From DATKCA01 sp035544675 (lineage in GTDB: Bacteria; Acidobacteriota; Thermoanaerobaculia; Gp7-AA8): a stretch of 55,457 bases of DNA. The stretch is from contig DATKCA010000285.1 in the NCBI GenBank assembly GCA_035544675.1, positions 1-55,457 on the forward strand, in the 5' to 3' direction. Numbering within the stretch: the first letter of the stretch is position 1; the number at the start of each line of letters is the position of its first letter. This document shows positions 52,009 to 55,457 of this stretch, piece by piece. The notes beneath the pieces are model-generated. The model was not told where the DNA came from, made no database searches, and worked only from the letters and a program-made list of their open reading frames with translations. The translations under genes were made by a program, and so were the position numbers.

Positions 52009-52802
52009 TGCCGTCTTTCGAGATTCGCTCCGGCGAAGGGTTGCCAATTCGCGGCGACGTGGAGTCGCCACGGAGCCCGCGTGCGCTCGTGGTCATCGTC
52101 CACGGGTTCAAAGGCTTCAAAGACTGGGGGTTCTTTCCGTGGCTGGCCGAGCATCTCTGCAATCACGGCTTCGCCGCGGCGCGCTTCAACATGTCCCGCA
52201 GCGGCATCGGCGACGAGGCGGATGAGTTCGGCCGGCTCGACCTCTTCTCCGATGACACGTACTCCACGCAGATCGCCGACCTCGTCGCGGTCACCCGCCA
52301 CCTCCAGAAGCCGGGCCTCCCGACGTTCCTGCTCGGTCATTCGCGCGGCGGCGGCGTCGCGCTTCTGGCCGCATCGCAGCTCAGGCTGAAAGGTGTGATC
52401 ACGTGGAGCGCGATCTCCACGGCCGATCGATGGGACGACGACACGAAGCGGAAGTGGCGCGCGGACGGCGCGCTCGACATCGTCAACGCGCGGACCGGCC
52501 AGTTGATGAGGATGTCGCCGCGAATGCTCGATGACTACGACGCGAATGCGGAGAAGCTGAACATCCTCGAGGCCGCGAGGTCGCTGCCGGTGCCGCTGCT
52601 GGTGATCCACGGCGGCCGCGACGAGAGCGTTCCGGTGGAGGAGGCCAGGGTGATCGCATCGAGAACGCGAGAGGGCGCGCTGCTCGTCATCGACAGGGCC
52701 GGGCACACCATGAACGCGATTCATCCCCTGGTGCACGTCCCGCGGGAGCTCGTTTACGCCGCCGAGGTGAGTGCGCACTTCATCGACGTCTACGCGAGGT
52801 AG
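52008..52802 (+). CDS. Alpha/beta hydrolase
   Basis: The protein has 264 residues. VVIVHGFKGFKDWGFFPWL is the oxyanion loop. The nucleophile Ser is in LLGHSRGGGVA. The acid is in LLVIHGGRDESVP and the His in AGHTMNAI. This is a typical dienelactone-hydrolase-like or esterase-type serine hydrolase of unknown substrate. It follows ychF with a 1-bp overlap (TGATG), and converges with the GT2 gene. Confidence 0.88.
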   Translation: MPSFEIRSGEGLPIRGDVESPRSPRALVVIVHGFKGFKDWGFFPWLAEHLCNHGFAAARFNMSRSGIGDEADEFGRLDLFSDDTYSTQIADLVAVTRHLQKPGLPTFLLGHSRGGGVALLAASQLRLKGVITWSAISTADRWDDDTKRKWRADGALDIVNARTGQLMRMSPRMLDDYDANAEKLNILEAARSLPVPLLVIHGGRDESVPVEEARVIASRTREGALLVIDRAGHTMNAIHPLVHVPRELVYAAEVSAHFIDVYAR

Positions 52803-52808
52803 GCTCCA

Positions 52809-54041
52809 CTACTCCTCGGCCAGATGCTTGCCGCGATTTCCCGGCAGCTCCGAGTGCTGGCGCGCGGCTCCGCCGCGGCGGCGGCGACGTTTGCGGGAAG
52901 CTGGTGGAGCGGCGGCCGTGCCGGCCGCCGGTGGTTCGACAGGCTCCATCGGATTCTCGAGCTTCTCCTCATCGAGGAGCCACACCCACTGCGTGGCACT
53001 TCCTGCCGCCGGGGACGCAGCCACCGCCCCGGCCGGCGCTCGCTCCCGGCGCTGCGGCTGTTGCTGCTGCCGCTGTGGCTGCTGCCGCGGACGGCGGTCG
53101 CGCTCCGGCATCTCCAGCCTCTTGAGCCGGATCAGCATGTCTTCGCTGAGCCTGCGATTGACGGCGATGAGATCGGCGAGCAGCGCGATCAGCCAGGTGT
53201 GGAAGCCGGTGATGAGAAACACCGCGGCGAGAATCAGCGACTGAATGTGCCCGTCGCGATCGCCCTGAAAAAAGAACCAGAGAAACCGCGCCCCGATGAC
53301 CACGCCGGCCAGCATCAGCAGCGTGCCGATGGCGAAGAACGTCTTCAGCGGCTTGTAGAGCGTGTACACCCGGATGATGGTGGCGATCGACTTGCGCAGG
53401 TACGTGCCCAGCCCTTTGTAGAGTCGGGAGGGACGCGTCGGCGCGTTGGTCCGGACCACCACGGAATGAACACCGAGGTTCCGGTTGCCGGACTGGATGA
53501 TGGTCTCGAGGGTGTAGGTGAAGGGATTGAACACGTTGATCTGCATGGCCGCCTCGCGCGAGAAGGCGCGGAAGCCGCTGGTGACGTCGCCGATGCTGAG
53601 GCCCGAGGCGCGGCCAACCGCCCAACTCCCCACCCGCTGGAGGAAGCGCTTCAGACCCGACATGTGCGGCGACTTCGCGACTTCGCGATCGCCGATCACG
53701 ACCTCGGCCTGCCCCTTCATGATCGGCGTGATGAGGCGGGCGATGTCCGCGGCGTTGTACTGGTTGTCGGCGTCGGTGTTCACGATGATGTCGGCGCCGA
53801 GCCGGAGGGCGGCGTCGACGCCGGCGATGAAGGCGGCGGAGAGCCCGCGGTGCGTCTTGAGCTGCACAAGATGCGTTGCACCCCCCTTGCGCGCTGCCCC
53901 GATCGTGCCGTCGCTGCTGCCGTCATCGATGACCAGCGTCTCGATCGTGGTGATGCCCTCGATCCGTTTCGGAATGTCGCGCAGGACCTGCGCGATCGTC
54001 TGCTCTTCGTTGTACGCGGGGATCTGTACGATCAGTTTCAT
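52809..54041 (-). CDS. Family 2 glycosyltransferase with two C-terminal membrane helices and a basic tail
   Basis: The protein has 410 residues. The catalytic domain has QIPAYNEEQTI, VIDDGSSDGT and NTDADNQYNAADI (the DxD-like site), with a dolichol/undecaprenyl-phosphate sugar transferase style. Two membrane helices are at about 235-290. The last 100 residues are unusual: RRPRQQPQRQQQQPQRR, then a Pro/Ala-rich run and RKRRRRRGG. The tail is likely disordered and basic. It would transfer a sugar to a polyprenyl-phosphate carrier in the membrane. Confidence 0.88.
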   Translation of the reverse strand: MKLIVQIPAYNEEQTIAQVLRDIPKRIEGITTIETLVIDDGSSDGTIGAARKGGATHLVQLKTHRGLSAAFIAGVDAALRLGADIIVNTDADNQYNAADIARLITPIMKGQAEVVIGDREVAKSPHMSGLKRFLQRVGSWAVGRASGLSIGDVTSGFRAFSREAAMQINVFNPFTYTLETIIQSGNRNLGVHSVVVRTNAPTRPSRLYKGLGTYLRKSIATIIRVYTLYKPLKTFFAIGTLLMLAGVVIGARFLWFFFQGDRDGHIQSLILAAVFLITGFHTWLIALLADLIAVNRRLSEDMLIRLKRLEMPERDRRPRQQPQRQQQQPQRRERAPAGAVAASPAAGSATQWVWLLDEEKLENPMEPVEPPAAGTAAAPPASRKRRRRRGGAARQHSELPGNRGKHLAEE

Positions 54042-54049
54042 ATTTCGAT

Positions 54050-54130
54050 CGGCAACCGGTCACCGGCAACCGGCAACCGGCAACCGGAGCCATCTTCTCC
54101 GGTTTCCGGTTTCCGGTTACCGGTTGCCGG
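54050..54130. repeat. Heptanucleotide array with opposed arms (CGGCAAC / CCGGTTT)
   Basis: Units of CGGCAAC and CGGTCAC (about 54050-54087) are followed by a spacer and units CCGGTTT, CCGGTTA and CCGGTTG (about 54098-54130). The arms can pair. It fills the gap between two divergent glycosyltransferase genes. Confidence 0.88.
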
Positions 54131-54157
54131 ATACCAGGTACCTGTTAACGTTTGCTG

Positions 54158-55108
54158 GTGGTGAAAATCTCCGTGGTGATGCCGGTCGAGCGCCTCGGCG
54201 GTGATGCCGAGAGGGCCATCGCGTCCATTCTGGCGCAGGCGCCGCGGTTTCCATTCGAATTGATTGTCGTGTCGGCGGAACAGTTGAGTCTGTCACCGGA
54301 CAGCCGCTTACGAAACGTGCTCGAGAAGAATCGTAATCCCGCAACTCGAAGAAATCGAGCGGTTTCCGCTGCCACAGGCGAGATCCTGGCCTTCATCGAC
54401 GACGACGCCGTTGCCGATCCTCAGTGGCTGGCGGTCGCCGCGGACTATCTCGACCAGCATCGGGACGTTCTCGCCCTGGGCGGACCCGACCCTGCCCCCC
54501 CTGACTCGCCGCCGGCTGAGCTGATCTCGGAAACGCTGCTGGCGACACCGCTGATCGGCAGCGGCGTCGCGGCGCATGAGGACCGCCGCGGGGTCTTCCC
54601 GCTCCGGTCGGCGAGCGACATCGCCCTGGTCAACCTGTTCGTCAGACGAGACGCGTTCTCCCGCTTCGACGAGGAGATCGGCTACATCGGCGAGGACACC
54701 CGGCTCATCGAGGAGCTGATGGCGCGCGGAACAGTGACCTACCACGACGGCGTCCGCGTCTTCCATCGGCGGCGCGCCTTCCCCCGACCGTACCTCTCGC
54801 AGCGATGGCGTTACCGCGTGAAGACGGGTCAGATGATCGCGCAGGGATCGCGAAAGGCTCAGCCGGTGATCTGGGCCTTTCTCACGGCCGGGACGATCGG
54901 CATCCTGCTGGCGCCGCTCACAGCGATTCCCTACGCCATCCTGACGACGATCCTGGGCGCGCGCGTGACGAGGCTCCCGGCCAGGATGTGGCCGCTGCTT
55001 CCTGTCGCGTTCGCCGCGCATCATCTGACCTATTACTTCGGAATCGTGTGGGGTATCGTCCGCGGACTAGTGGAGCGCCGCCGGCCCGGCGGCAATGGAG
55101 GACAGTGA
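54158..55108 (+). CDS. Family 2 glycosyltransferase with C-terminal membrane helices
   Basis: The protein has about 316 residues. The pattern is KISVVMPVERLGGDAERAIASIL, ILAFIDDDAVADPQWL (DxD-like), and FDEEIGYIGEDTRLIEELMARG. Two membrane helices lie at about 245-305. The C-terminus RRRPGGNGGQ is translated from a GTGGAGCGCC palindromic repeat at 55069-55092, so the repeat has been used as coding sequence. Several near-N-terminal start codons (TTG, GTG, GTG) are possible; GTG 54158 was chosen. Confidence 0.82.
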   Translation: MVKISVVMPVERLGGDAERAIASILAQAPRFPFELIVVSAEQLSLSPDSRLRNVLEKNRNPATRRNRAVSAATGEILAFIDDDAVADPQWLAVAADYLDQHRDVLALGGPDPAPPDSPPAELISETLLATPLIGSGVAAHEDRRGVFPLRSASDIALVNLFVRRDAFSRFDEEIGYIGEDTRLIEELMARGTVTYHDGVRVFHRRRAFPRPYLSQRWRYRVKTGQMIAQGSRKAQPVIWAFLTAGTIGILLAPLTAIPYAILTTILGARVTRLPARMWPLLPVAFAAHHLTYYFGIVWGIVRGLVERRRPGGNGGQ

Positions 55109-55457
55109 TGCCAGCACGAAAAGCAGAAGCAGAATGGAAAGGCTCTCTCCGTGAGGGAAGCGGAACGATGAAGCTCGGAAGCGGAGCGTTCTCCGGCGCC
55201 TACTCGTTCTCGACCCGCTTCGAAGAAGGGAAGGGGACGAACCCGGAGGAGCTGATCGGCGCGGCGCACGCCGGCTGCTTCTCCATGGCCCTCTCCGCCG
55301 GCCTCGGAAAAGCCGGCTTCCAGCCCAAGCGCGTCCACACGACCGCGACGGTTCACCTCGGCAAGGTCGGCGAAGGGTTCTCGATCACGAAGATCGAGCT
55401 GGACTGCGAGGCCGAGGTGCCGGGGATCGACGAGGCGAAGTTCCAGCAGGAGGCGAA
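55108..55457 (+). CDS. OsmC-family peroxiredoxin, 3' end cut off
   Basis: The reading frame starts at an ATG sharing one base with the glycosyltransferase stop, with GGAGGA five bases upstream. It is open to the window edge. The OsmC pattern is clear: AEAEWKGSLREGSGTMKLGSGAFSGAYSFSTRFEEGKGTNPEELIGAAHAGCFSMALSAGL, with Cys57 in HAGC as the first catalytic Cys. The second Cys would be beyond the window. OsmC removes organic hydroperoxides. Confidence 0.9.
   Translation, partial: MPARKAEAEWKGSLREGSGTMKLGSGAFSGAYSFSTRFEEGKGTNPEELIGAAHAGCFSMALSAGLGKAGFQPKRVHTTATVHLGKVGEGFSITKIELDCEAEVPGIDEAKFQQEA

Overview
The window is high-GC bacterial chromosome from a single replicon, with no rRNA, tRNA, phage or conjugation genes visible. 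Several protein types suggest a free-living Acidobacteriota-like lineage, possibly Thermoanaerobaculia or Vicinamibacteria. These are the secreted 'PGAFGS-W' proteins, the FN3/'HL-ELR' repeat C-termini, fused spermidine synthase-like membrane proteins, paired M16 peptidases and many PAS/LuxR and receiver proteins. The phylum call is an inference from gene content and is not proven by a marker gene here. Many neighbouring genes overlap by 4 bp (ATGA, GTGA, TTGA) or 1 bp (TGATG), which indicates tight operons.

Layout. 0-9.2 kb: ACP phosphodiesterase and an STT3-like membrane glycosyltransferase, a divergent subtilase, then the topoisomerase IV genes parE and parC enclosing an antisense SpoIIE-type phosphatase. 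9.3-19.6 kb: membrane and envelope genes (SGNH hydrolase, spermidine synthase-like protein, O-methyltransferase), a large membrane adenylate cyclase, small lipoproteins, a DUF1287 protein, and a two-gene unit of a DUF4236/PH-like membrane protein and an FRG protein. 19.6-28.6 kb: cytochrome c, response regulator, ZIP transporter, a truncated phosphoesterase, an outer membrane protein, typA and a RES/Xre toxin-antitoxin pair. 28.6-35.3 kb: ABC-2 exporter, SGNH hydrolase with a secreted adhesin-like protein, DinB-like protein and small secreted proteins. 35.4-41.5 kb: an M16 peptidase pair, a methyltransferase, a receiver protein and glucokinase. 41.5-50.8 kb: an accessory block of regulators and envelope genes, bounded by broken second copies of the methyltransferase and glucokinase genes. 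50.9-55.5 kb: ychF, an alpha/beta hydrolase, two GT2 glycosyltransferases and an OsmC protein cut by the window end.

Three patterns stand out. (1) Intergenic spaces hold tandem 7-bp repeats (units such as CCTTAGT, CCGGTTA, CCTCAGG). At several loci they form two opposed arms that could fold into long hairpins, and one such array appears to have truncated a phosphoesterase gene. (2) Several genes keep their first and last parts but seem to have lost the middle: an FRG protein, a SUI1-like remnant, the second methyltransferase copy and a TonB-dependent receptor. (3) An 8-9 kb block with an ECF sigma factor, an NrsF-type anti-sigma factor, DUF4331 and DUF4198 secreted proteins, a broken TonB receptor and two paralogous PAS/LuxR regulators sits inside the duplicated methyltransferase-glucokinase segment. 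It is the best candidate for an accessory regulatory and envelope system.
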